Assembly: GCA_029582155.1 (NCBI GenBank)
Contig: CM055896.1
Span: 8,264,482 to 8,328,481 of the forward strand
Direction of reading: 5' to 3'
Length of the DNA: 64,000 bases
From: Panopea generosa
Taxonomy: Eukaryota > Mollusca > Bivalvia > Adapedonta > Hiatellidae
Below, in pieces: positions 13,401 through 27,494 of this stretch. The translations under genes and the position numbers were made by a program. The notes beneath the pieces are model-generated. The model was not told the DNA's origin, did not search any database, and saw only the letters and a list, made by a program, of their open reading frames with translations. Numbering within the stretch: the stretch's first letter is position 1; every line of letters starts with the position of its first letter.

Positions 13401-16400
13401 TGAACATTCATGAACATTACACATCCGTTACATAATTTTATGTTAATGAACATTACACATCCGTTACATACATTGTATTTGTATGGGAGATGTATGAACG
13501 TTCATGAATGAGTATTACACATCCGTTTTGTAATTTTGTTTTGTATGGGGAATGTATGAACGTTCATGAACATTACACATCCGTTACATACATTTTAGTT
13601 TGTATAGGGAATGTATGAACGTTCATGAGTATTAGACATCCGTTACATACATTTTAGTTTGTATGGGGAATGTATGAACGTTTATGAACATTACACATCC
13701 AAAACATACATTTTAGTTTGTATGGGGAATGTATGAACGTTCATGAGTATTTCTGTACACATCCGTTACATACATTTTAGTTTGTATGGGGAATGTATGA
13801 ACGTTCATGAGTATTACACATCCGTTACATACATTTTTGTTTGTATGGGGAATGTATGAACGTTCATGAACATTACACATCCGTTGTATACATTTTAGTT
13901 TGTATGGAGAATGTATGAACGTTCATGAACATTACACATCCGTTACATACATTTTAGTTTGTATGGGGAATGTATGAACGTTCATGAGTATTAGACATCC
14001 GTTACATACATTTTAGTTTGTATGGGGAATGTATGAACGTTCATGAACATTACACATCCGTTACATACATTTTAGTTTGTATAGGGAATGTATGAACGTT
14101 CATGAGTATTAGACATCCGTTACATACATTTTAGTTTGTATGGGGAATGTATGAACGTTTATGAACATTACACATCCAAAACATACATTTTAGTTTGTAT
14201 GGGGAATGTATGAACGTTCATGAGTATTTCTGTACACATCCGTTACATACATTTTAGTTTGTATGGGGAATGTATGAACGTTCATGAGTATTACACATCC
14301 GTTACATACATTTTTGTTTGTATGGGGAATGTATGAACGTTCATGAACATTACACATCCGTTGTATACATTTTTGTTTGTATGGAGAATGTATGAACGTT
14401 CATGAACATTACACATCCGTTACATACATTTTAGTTTGTATGGGGAATGTATGAACGTTCATGAGTATTAGACATCCGTTACATACATTTTAGTTTGTAT
14501 GGGGAATGTATGAACGTTCATGAACATTACACATCCATAACATACATTTTAGTTTGTATGGAGAATGTATGAACGTTCATGAGTATTTCTGTACACATCC
14601 GTTACATACATTTTAGTTTGTATGGGGATGTATGAACGTTCATGAGTATTACACATCCGTTACATACATTTTTGTTTGTATGGGGAATGTATGAACGTTC
14701 ATGAACATTACACATCCGTTGTATACATTTTAGTTTGTATTGGGAATGTATGAACGTTCATGAGTATTACACATCCGTTACATACATTTTTGTTTGTATG
14801 GGGAATGTATGAACGTTCATGAACATTACACATCCGTTGTATACATTTTAGTTTGTATGGGGAATGTATGAACGTTCATGAGTATTACACATCCGTTACA
14901 TACATTTTTGTTTGTATGGGGAATGTATGAACGTTCATGAGTATTACACATCCGTTATATACATTTTATTTGTATTGGGGATGTATGAACTTGACACGTT
15001 ATATACTGAAATGGGCATTGTTTATGAACGACTGTAATTATGATATACTTCTATTAAATAACTATTTACAAATATATGAGGATTTTTTTAAACAATATAA
15101 TGCTATCGTTACACATTTAAAATACAGTCAAACCGGTCTTAAGCAGCAATTCATGGGAAGGCGCAAAATTGACCTTTTAAGACAGGTTGCTTCTTAATTC
15201 AGGTTAATTTGCCCTGAAAGCATAGAAATGGAAAATATCAAATGTGGCTGCTTAAGACAAGTGGTTGCTCGATAGAGATGAACGCTAACAGATGTTTGGC
15301 TGTACAAATTGGCATGCAAATCGCCCTACACATTAATAATAGGATATTATTGTATAAATATCGCTGTATAAATATTTAAACGGTTCTTTGCTATATGTTC
15401 ATTGCCACCTGGATGGCAGAAAAACGTCATGCCTTTCATGGCAATACGTATGACCGTATTACTGTAATATGGGGCCAAAACTGATGGATAATATGAACTA
15501 TACCAGTGCTATATAACAGTTTCCTACTTCATGCGACTTAGCCATGCTCAAAACATATACCCTGTTAATGGAGCCTTATTCAAATGACAAAACACGCGAT
15601 CCTGTAGCAAGGTCTAACCGTCCAGTGTCGGTGCATGCTCTCAAAGTGGCAAATTGGACCGCTCACCGTGATAATGTTACTGAAGCGGTCTTTCCCGTTC
15701 AATCAGTTTTAGACTACCTGGTAGTATGATAGTGACAACCACTTCACACCTCAGATTCATTCATATCTCATCATTTACTGACAAAAAGTTTCATTACCCA
15801 TATCGATATATTAAATTGTTCAAAATAGTAACGAGGACCTAATAAAAAATTGTTCCAGGGTCTCATTATGCAATACTGTTCTTCGGTTGTATAAAGCATC
15901 ATCCTGCAACACAATTTCCCGTATTACTGCCCTAATGTTACTTAAAATGCAATGTCTGACAATAATGCACCATCTATCCAGTTAGAAAGCCACCCCAAGA
16001 AAGCACCATTTCTCTGCAGGATAAAAACGGCACCAAACATTTGCTGATCAAGTATTTATCGTAGATCTAACTTTTATGTTGTGTGCCACGTTTGCTTCGG
16101 AATATAAACTGCACTATTAAAGTCACCAATTATTGTTTTCTTTAATGGAGATAACGAAACTCAAGACCTATGGCGTTGATCTTTTAATTACGACATTGTC
16201 TCGAAGAACCGACGTAAAATGTTTTACTGGATCCAATGACTGTCCAAAAGTCTTTGAATATGACTACCAATTTTTAAATACTGTACCAGTTCATAATTCA
16301 TTGCATAATTATATTTAATTTCATAAATAAGATATGATGAATATCAGGCACTAATTGAATTCAATAAATGTAATTAAAAACAAGACTAATGAGATTAAAA

Positions 16401-19400
16401 TAATACACGTTTTGTTAAGTAAGTAATCAATTCGACTGTTGTTTTAATTTGTTTTTAAGAGGGGTACTGTGTTAATAAATTAGTGTGAACTTTGAAGATA
16501 GGGGTCAATACTGGCTAGAGATGAAGCAGTAACTCAGGAGCATTAAATAATGCTGCGAGTCTCCTTTGTACAGATATAAACACTAAAACATGTTCACTAG
16601 TATGGAGCGTGTTTGGAGTCACAGGAACATGTTGGGTCACATGAGATGAAATGCTCCTAACCCAGGTATACTGGAGCATGTTCAAAAGCTTGGAGCGTGC
16701 TGGGAGTCACAGGAGCATGTCGGTGTAACATGAGATGAAATGCTCCTAACCCAGGTATACTGGAGCATGTTCACATGTTCGAAGTTTATTGGGAACACAG
16801 AAACATGTCGGGGTCACATGAGTTAAAATGCTCCCAGCTCAGGTATACTGGAGCATGTTCACATGTTCGGAATTCATTGGTGTCACAGGAACATGTCGGG
16901 ATCACTTGAGGTGACATGCTCCCAGCTCAGGTTATATAAAGGCTTGATGATTATAAATCGGTGTTATTTAGTGTTTTAAGAAAATCATTAGCAATGGCGA
17001 TTTCGGATTTCGAAACAGAACATACTTTGTTTTGAATATCATTCATAAAACCATGTAGAAAAATATGTAAAAGAATGAGGAAAATTCCTATCATTTTTTT
17101 TATATATTTTCATTAAAGTAGAACTAGACATTTAGTATACAAATAAACTTTTTTTACAAGCAGTGGGAATGATGATTTTTACAATTTCCCTTAATTTGTT
17201 AATCCTTCATTTTATAGCAAATGGCATGCAAGTGTGTATCGCCCATTTCATACCAAAACGTTTATATTGGCAGACCACCTTTTAGACTATACCCTTAAAA
17301 CTGAAGGCTATTTCCCATTGCTCCCCACTCCCTCGGCCTGTTTCACTGGCAAGTCTTAATCACGAATTGCTGTTGTAAGGTGTTTAGCTTCGCTTTCAAC
17401 AATTTTGCAGTCATATCGCGACGGTGTCTGCTTGAGGCAGTATTCTGAGCGCTGTCACACTGGAGTATCATGCCGCAGACACGTAGTATGATACCCCGAC
17501 CAGTCACATTATACTGACACCGGGCTGACCAGACCTGGAACTGTCCTCTAAATGCTGAGCGCCAAGCGAGGAAACTTCTAGCACCATTTTTAAAGTCTTC
17601 GTTATGACCCGGCCGGGGATTGAACCCACGACCTTCCTCTTATACACGAATAATAGCTCCAACCATCTGGCTGCCTGATTCATATTCAATTTCAGCATGC
17701 ATTACTCACCATATCTTCTTCAGCCTAGGTCCCCATTTCTAATTGAACCAGGCAGAATAAGGCTCATGCGTGTAATCTGCTTCTGATTACGGTCAGAGTG
17801 TGCTGCCGAATAACAACATCATTCTGTGTAAAAAAAATCAGCTATATCAGTATGCAAATGGTTGTCTGTAGTAACCAAACAAAGTCTTAATCCCATTTTT
17901 TGAATAGCCAATGTTATCTAATATATTACATACAATTCTTGAATACAATATAATTAAACCAAGGCCAATCATACGAAAAAGAAAAAGTTTAGCGTCCATT
18001 TTCCTGCAAGAATAACAAAAATGCACAAGACGACTATAGATTTCGCGCTTAAAATTGCAACATATTTTGTAAGTTACATGATTTCATTTTTATTTCAATT
18101 TGATCCGTTATACATGTAAACACGTTGCAAAAAATGTGTGTCTTTTTATCTTAGAAAGAGTCCGAATGACGATATTATTTATTAGCGATACGAGATGCAT
18201 TTTATCCATTTAAAAAATTAGTTAATGTTTTAATACATTTTATAGGGTTTGTTTTCCTGACATACTCCTTTCAATGTACCCTAGAGGATTTTCTTCCTAA
18301 ACTTTTTTGTTTTGTTTTGAATATTTTCATTCTCCATCAATTGGGAAATGTGAAAACCCAATTCGGAGTCAACACTCGCCAATTGAAACATATCAGTATA
18401 CTCCATAATGTTTTTTTGTATCCTGGCCGACTCAAACCGCAGTTAACGGGTTCAGTCACAGTCTGATTGCAGATGTTGCAATGAAGACATTACAGATGTC
18501 GCTGTAATCACAGTGAATGGCACCGACTGATCTACACAATACGCCACTAGCAAATTCCTCTTTCTGCTTTACCATATTCGACTCGGGTGAACATGAAAAT
18601 TAGTATCAATGATTAGAACTAAGATCGTGGAAGATATAATAGAGAATAATTAATGTATTCAACCGAATCTTAGCATTGTATCCAATAGTCTTAACAATAA
18701 CCAAATTGCACTCTTCCATTAAATATTTTTTTAGATCTATATATTACGTTTTAGATCTATATGTTACTTATTAGATCTATATGTTACGTTTTAGATCTAC
18801 ATGTTACGTTTTAGGTCTATATGTTACGTTTTAGATCTATATGTTTTTTTTAGATATATACGTTACTTTTTAGATCTATATGTTACGTTTTAGATCTATA
18901 TGTTACTTTTTAGATCTATATGTTACTTTTTAGATATATATGTTACGTTTTAGATCTACATGTTACGTTTTAGGTCTATATGTTACGTTTTAGATCTATA
19001 TGTTACTTTTTAGATCTATATGTTACTTTTTAGATCTATATGCTACTTTTTAGATATATACATGTATGTTACATTTATTAAGTTTTTGATCATCTGTATA
19101 TTCCAACGGTCACCCTTTATATCATTATAAGACGGTCAATTTAAAGCTAGGCAACTTTATGAACATCATTCAGCATCCATTACATATAATCGCCTTTGAC
19201 ACAATAAGCCATCGGTATCATTCATTGAGATACACCGGTCGATGGGGGAGATCGTCGACACCATTATAATAGTGTAATTCGTTTAATGTGTATAATCGTA
19301 ACGTTCATAAGCTTCGGTTTCAAACGAATTAACGGCTAACAAGATAACTACCGCCGAACAGCCATCCTAATGATATATTTACTAGACAGAACCTCTCTTC

Positions 19401-20321
19401 CTATTTGAATGTCAAATACAAGTGTTTACACATCAAGTAAAATCTAACAAAAATCTCGGTATCCAACCGACAACTGAAGCCATCCGACTTCATTCATACT
19501 GAAAAATATTTCGTCTACCAAACCCCATACTGCATTTGCGTTCATGCAAACGGGTCTATAAAAACAAATATAATTTTTGCCTGCATGTACTTTCTTATTA
19601 TATACATGACCTATGTCAAGGCATAGTACCACCATTGGAAAAATGAAGTGCTTCTGTGGAGTATTCGCATAATGGCGGTTATAAATAATCCTTGCTTTTT
19701 CTTCTTTAAAAATGCATTTCCTTATTCTTATGCTTATTTTTTTTTATTTGAATGGCATTATTGATGTATTTTGAACATTTTGACAGCATTGAATTGTGAA
19801 ATTAAAAATAAAATGATGCTTGGAAATTGGGGTATGAAGACATGATTCTTAAGTCTACTTTCACTTTGTCAACAGTGTACACACTTAGCAGGAAAAAAAT
19901 ATCTTATAAACATGACCCCTACTTTTCTCATCATATTTTGATAGTGCAGAGATTGACAAACAGTAAAATGTAAGTTTCACGTCTTTCATTGGGTCCTATG
20001 AGTGACAAGCCTTCAAACTTTTATTATTTACTAAAGAATAAAGAACATAAATCAATGGTGGGTTTACACTACACTTCAAAAGGGACCATGCGCTGTTGAA
20101 CTGACACCCACATGAGAATCACGCTGCAACGCGCACATTACTTTAAAACGTCTGCATCCCAATTATCATCACCTATCAGCTAGTGATAGCTGTAAATATT
20201 TTATAAGAGCAGAACAGAACAGAACATATATTTTATTTGACTTATACATAGTACATCGTCATATCTATACACATGTTAACAAATATATTTAGATCATGTC
20301 ACGTGGAAACACACACACACT

Positions 20322-20373
<52 letters not shown>

Positions 20374-23300
20374 AGAAGAGAGTAACCGTAAATAATGATA
20401 TACGCCATTGCGTATCTTTGTCATTCATTAATCATCGCTGTCAATTACTTGCGGAGATAAATCTGTTCGCCCCAGATCACTCGGCCGCCTAAGATCCTTT
20501 AATGAACCGTGTATAAAACATGAGTTAACTAATAGTTTTTAAAGGCGGTGTCATTTTGAAAACACTTACATGATATTCCATTCGTCTGGACGTGTGTTTT
20601 TTAAAAATATCCTAAGATATTTGTTAAACTGTTTTTTGTATATGTCACGGTGATATATACAGTTTGAGTTGGACTATTTTAACTCATATTTTCATGTAAC
20701 GAAGGGGACACCTCTGGTTTTATTAACAAAGTATGAAGTTTCAAAATAATAATATTTAAATGGTCAATGTATATCATGTATGTACCGTACCAATGCCGGG
20801 AGTTCCGGAAAATAATAGGAGAGAGTTGGTATGCTAAATGCAGGCATGTCCTCAGAAACGTTGCTAGATATGTAGTGGCTTATAACGGTAATGTACAGAA
20901 GCCCTGCCACGTGGTGGGTGCCCATGTGACACATATTTCAGTCAACTACTACCCAAGTATTTCTGATAGAATTCTACTAGCTGATACACGGTGGCAAACC
21001 TACAGTCAAACCTGTGTAAGTGGTCACCTCTATTAAGCAGCCATTTGTCTTAAGCAGCCGCATTTGCTATTTACCATTTCTATGCGTTCAGAGCAAATTG
21101 ACCTGTATTAAGGAACAACCTGTCTTAAAAGGCCACTTTTGCTTCCTCCCTTGACTGACTGCTTTGACTGTACTTGACATAATGCCATTGAGTGATGTAT
21201 AAAATCGGTCGAAATGTGGCCGATTTAGGTCACATTTTGCAGATAACTTTCTTAATACTTCATAAAAATTCACAAAACAAAGACGAACGCTGTCTTCTAT
21301 ATTGTTTTCTGAATTTTCGTGAAGTGTTAAGAAAGTTATCTAAAAATGTTACCTGAAGCAGACATTTTTCCTTTGACTTTTTGCACCACTCCATAGCATT
21401 ATGTTAAGTGGTCTCGCCATCAGGTAATAGATACAACACAGCCATGGTGCATGTAAACATAGCAACCATAGATTAAATTCCTACTTTTTATGTCGTTTTT
21501 AAAATATTCTCAGTAAAATTTATCGGACGTTCCGTTTTTTGTGTTGAGTAAATTTAAACTACAAGTATGTTTGTAGTTTTCCCACGGTTACGCTTAAAAA
21601 AGTCCTATCTAATTTGGTTTGAACTATTTTCAAAATGGTTCATAGCGGTTGTAATTTCTTGCTGCAGATGAGTAGAGTTAAACTTGGCATAAACTTCAAT
21701 AAGAACATCAATGGAGTTAAAAAAGTGACTTTCTTAGGATTTCAACAAATCCAGGCATTTAAGATATGAGCATTTAAGAAAAAATCTTGGTGTGTCACTG
21801 CGCTGTCTTATAATAAAACTGTTCAAGCTACTAGTTATTGTGTCATTTTAAGTGGGGAATACATTTCTCTGCTAGTCTATCCCAGAACCTGATATCTCCC
21901 GAATCAGGTCTATTAATTAACCACCGATGGAAAAAACAGGGAATTCTATGCCTGTCCCACAATTCATAGCAATTGAACGCTTACTAAATTATGACGTCAT
22001 TCAAGCTTTCCCTGAAGCTACTGACCAATCAGAGTGCTCGTAACAAATGCAATTGAACGGACCTAATCGGGAGAGCTGGGTTCGTTCTACAGACTATGAA
22101 GAATAGTTTTATTTACCGTGGGAATCCAATACCTTATTTTGTATAGAACAACAAAGAACACTATTTAGCTGTGTTCTGAGACCTAAATCACTACACAGCA
22201 GTTTAACTCATTTTATATTACAGACACGTGGCGTTGTGTAGACAACATTGACCACTGCTCAATTTACGGAAAAGAAGTGTGTCATGATGACAAATATCAA
22301 GGAGTTGTCAATGCTAATTGTCGAAAGTACTGCGGTATATGTAAGTTTATCATGCGGTACATATTTATTAAGCAGTATATTTAAGTTTATCATACGGTTT
22401 ATGTAAGTCTATCATGTTTGTATGTAAGTTTATCATATGGTAAATGTCGGTTTATCATGTGATGAATATACGTTAATCATGTGGTATATATTAGTTTATC
22501 ATGCGGTATATGTAAGTTTATCATGCGGTAGTTGTCAATTTATGACGTGGCATATATATATATATATATATGTTCATTTGCAGGACCCAATCTACATATT
22601 ACATAATATATGTACATTCGTTGGATCCAATCTACATATGACATAATACATGTTCATTTATAGGGTCAAATCTACATATGATATAAAAAATGTTCATTCG
22701 CAAGGCCAGATCTACATATGACATAATGTATGTTCTTTCGCAGAGCCAAATCTACACATGACATAAAACATGTTCATTCGTAGGATCCTATCTACATATG
22801 ATATAATACATGTTCATATGCAGGGTCCAATCTATATATGACATAATTATGTTCATATGCAGGGTCCAATCTATATATGCAATAATGGATGTTCATGTGC
22901 AGGGTTCAATCTATATATGATATAATGTATGTTCATATGCAGAGCCCAATCTATATATGGCATAATGTATGTTCATATGCAGGGCCCAATCTATATATGA
23001 TATAATGTATGTTCATGTGCAGGGCCCAATCTATTTATGACATACTGTATGTTTATATGCAGAGCACAATCTATATATGGCATAATGTATGTTCATGTGC
23101 AGGGCCCAATCTATATATGACATAATGTATGTTCATGTGCAGGGCCCAATCTATATATGGCATAATGTATGTTCATGTGCAGGGTCCAATCTATATATGA
23201 CATAATGTATGTTCATATGCAGAGCACAATCTGTATATGGCATAATGTATGTTCATATGCAGGGTCCAATCTATATATGACATAATGTATGTTCATGTGC

Positions 23301-26300
23301 AGGGCCCAATCTATATATGACATAATGTATGTTCATGTGCAGGGCCCAAACTATATATGACATAATGTATGTTCATATGCAGAGCACAATCTGTATATGG
23401 CATAATGTATGTTCATATGCAGGGCCCAATCTATATATGACATAATGTATGTTGGCCCAATCTATATATGACATAATGTATGTTCATGTGCAGGGCCCAA
23501 TCTATATATGACATTATGTATGTTCATGTGCAGGGCCCAATCTGTATATGACATAATGTAAGTTCATATGCAGAGCACAATATATATATGGCATAATGTA
23601 TGTTCATATGCAGGGCCCAATCTATATATGACATAATGTATGTTCATGTGCAGGGCCCAATCTATATATGACATAATGTATGTTCATGTGCAGGGCCCAA
23701 TCTATATATGACATAATGTATGTTCATATGCAGAGCACAATCTGTATATGGCATAATGTATGTTCATGTGCAGAGCCCAATCTATATATGACATAATATA
23801 TGTTCATATGAAGAGCACAATCTATATATGGCATAATGTATGTTTATATGCAGGGCCCAATCTATATATGACATAATGTATGTTCATGTGCAGAGCCCAA
23901 TCTATATATGGCATAATGTATGTTTATATGCAGGGCCCAATCTATATATGACATAATGTATGTTCATGTGCAGAGCCCAATCTATATATGACATAATGTA
24001 AGTTCATATGAAGAGCACAAAATATATATGGCATAATGTATGTTCATATGCAGGGCCCAATCTATATATGACATAATGTATGTTCATGTGCAGGGCCCAA
24101 TCTATATATGACATAATGTATGTTCATGTGCAGGGCCCAATCTATATATGACATAATGTATGTTCATATGCAGAGCACAATCTGTATATGGCATAATGTA
24201 TGTTCATATGCAGGGCCCAATCTATATATGACGTAATGTATGTTCATGTGCAGAGCCCAATCTATATATGACATAATGTATGTTCATATGAAGAGCACAA
24301 TCTATATATGGCATAATGTATGTTTATATGCAGGGCCCAATCTATATATGACATAATGTATGTTCATGTGCAGGGCCCAATCTATATATGACATAATGTA
24401 TGTTCATATGCAGATCACAATCTATATATGGCATAATGTATGTTCATTTGTAGGGCCCAATCTATATATGACATAATGTATGTTCATATCCAGGGCCCAA
24501 TATATATATGACATAATGTATGTTCATATGCAGGGCCCAATCTATATATGACATAATGTATGCTCATTTGTAGGGTTCAATCTATATATGACATAATGTA
24601 TGTTCATATGCAGGGCCCAATCTATATATGACATAATGTATGCTCATTTGTAGGGTTCAATCTATATATGACATAATGTATGTTCATATGCAGGGCCCAA
24701 TCTATATATGACATAATGTATGTTCATGTGCAGAGCCCAATCTATATATGACATAATGTATGTTCATATGCAGGGCCCAATCTACATTTGACATTATACA
24801 TGTTCATTTGCAGAGTCCAATCTACATTTGACATTATACATGTTCATTTACAGTGTCCAATCTATATATGATATAAGACATGTTCATATGCAGGGTCCAA
24901 TCTATATATGACAAAATGCATGTTCATTTGTAGGGTTCAATCTACATATTCCATTATACATGTTCATATGCAGAGCCCAATCTACATATGACATAATGTA
25001 TGTTCATATGCAGGGCCCAATCTACATATGACATAATGTATGTTCATATGCAGGGCCCAATCTACATTTGACATTATACATGTTCATTTACAGTGTCCAA
25101 TCTATATATGATATAAGACATGTTCATATGCAGGGTCCAATCTATATATGACAAAATGCATGTTCATTTGTAGGGTTCAATCTACATATGCCATTATACA
25201 TGTTCATATGCAGAGCCCAATCTACATATGACATAATGTATGTTCATATGCAGGGCCCAATCTACATATGACATAATGTATGTTCATTCGCATGGCCCAA
25301 TCTACATATGCCATAAAATATGTTCATTTGTAGGGTCCGATCTACATATGGCAACATACGTGTTCATTAGCAGGGCCCAATCTGCATATGACATAATACA
25401 TTTTCATTTGCAGAAATCAATCTTCTTTCGACTAAGCATACGCGCACGTGCAGAGTCCGGCCAACCTAACATGTGTATGGTATTATATATTTCTTCACAG
25501 GTTTATCTTTTTTGTTGAAAAATATCTGCATACCAAAGCCGTTATTAAAATACATACTCATGTACAGGTTCATGTACTCAAGTAAATTGATTTAATTAAG
25601 GACATTATGTTTTCTTTGAATTTATTCACTTTAGTATTTTTAGCCAGTCCCCATAATTTTTTCCGTAATGATCTAGATATTAAGCAATTAGTTTAAATCC
25701 ATAGAAATTAGTTCACTAACATATATATGTTTAATTTATATAGGTAAAGTGGACGGTTTTGGAAATATCTTTCGTGTTTTATTACCTATGGATAACAAGT
25801 ATTTCGGTCCAAAGACTGAGTGCTTATTTTATGTTTCGTCTTCTGGGACTCAAACCACTGGAAATGTTGCCGTAGGGTCTAATGACAAAGTTATAAATGT
25901 AACAGCATTGGTTAGCAAAACAACTCGATCGTATTCTTGTGAGATAAAAAGCGACTACTGCAATGTCTACACCATTGTTGCTGATACGAGCGTTGCAGTT
26001 AATGTCGTTTATAGCATAGAGAAAACAAGATGGACTTATCCTGTGTACCCATTGGATTCCTTTAGTTCTGAAACCATGGTTATTACAAAAGAAAGTGATG
26101 GTATGCGTTGTTGTTTGATATCCGACTATGGCGATATCCGAGTAACGCCGTATTACACGAGCCAGGCAAATCCACCGTCGACAGACACTCAGCCATTGAC
26201 AGTTAACAGCATAAATGCACATACACACGAAACAGGCAGTTCTGGATTACAAGGTGCACATTTTTCTGGAGACGATCTTTTTACAGTTTTCTGTGGTGCC

Positions 26301-27463
26301 AGGTCGGTTTCAAAAACGGATCAAATTTTCAACCAAATGGTACCTTTAGAGACTTGGTCAACACATTATATGATCCCTGCGTTTAACTCTTCTACGGTAA
26401 ATCGGCCATTCAGTGCGATTCTTACTATGCTAGCTACTACGGACAATACGATCATATCTATTGACGGCGACTTTACTGCAACGCACGTTATTTATTTTCG
26501 TGGAAAAACAAAGTACCAGGAAATCAGCACCACATCAGTTTATAACATCACTTCTAACTACCCGATTGCTGTCGCTATTAAGCTCTACGATCCTGCAGAC
26601 GAAACAAAGTCAGCTTTACATCTGGTACCAGCAGTAGAGGGATTTCTGAAAAGTTACACGTTTGCACCAAGCCTATCATTTGAGTTTGGTGGCTCCAATA
26701 CTCTGATTGACAGTACAACATTCCTCGTGACATCAAATGGAACACCCCTAACAAAAGACCACAATTCTGCTGTTGGATACTCCAGTGAAGAAATCCCAAA
26801 CGAACCTAGTTACGGGATGACGGTGATAAAGGGACACGAAGATTGGTTGGTTGTACCAGAACCATCGGGGTTAGTGACGTATGAGCAACCCAAGGTAGGT
26901 ATAAATATATGAATTCAGAATGTAAGTCGTATAATTTGTAAAATTTCCTGGTTTTAAAGTATTGATTAGTTATTTACGTCAATGTTACCCTTTGCAAATT
27001 ATATTAAACCCAATGACGTCACTATCTCCGATTGATACGTGTGCTTTGACACCTCACAAGCCGAATTGTGTTGGTTATTTTAGCGCGGGGTGGTTAGAAG
27101 CAAGGCATATACTATTTTAATAGAAACATGGTCATTAATCGTCTCTTATTAGTTCATTATCTTCACGTAAATAGTTCAAATAAATACTACTTCAAAAATC
27201 ATATAAACTTCGCCCTGAACGGTTTTCGTACCGGCAATAGTGCTAACAGTGGCGGTGATATACAGACGGCACTACTTCTTCGATTCTCTTAGAACAAATT
27301 ACGTAATTGAATGTTGTTTCGGAGGAGAACTACTTTGTTGCAGCACTCCGGACTTGTTCCGGAATAAATTCGATATAAAATAGTTCTGATGGAAACAAAT
27401 ACCAGAGGTCATGCGTAGGGATACAAGTCAGTGCCTAGTTCTAACGCAGTGCTGTAAAATCCC

Positions 27464-27494
<31 letters not shown>

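Noticed and set aside
22224-22340. Free-standing ShK-type toxin gene
   Set aside because: The domain lacks its own start and stop, its last cysteine is completed by the next exon, and it is flanked in phase by exons of a membrane protein.
25240-25518. 92-codon open frame before the IgGFc exon
   Set aside because: It runs through 40-mer satellite units and ends before the acceptor of exon 5.
25824-26228. 134-codon open frame on the minus strand
   Set aside because: Shadow of the gene A IgGFc exon, which has a paralogue, splice sites and family motifs in the other strand.
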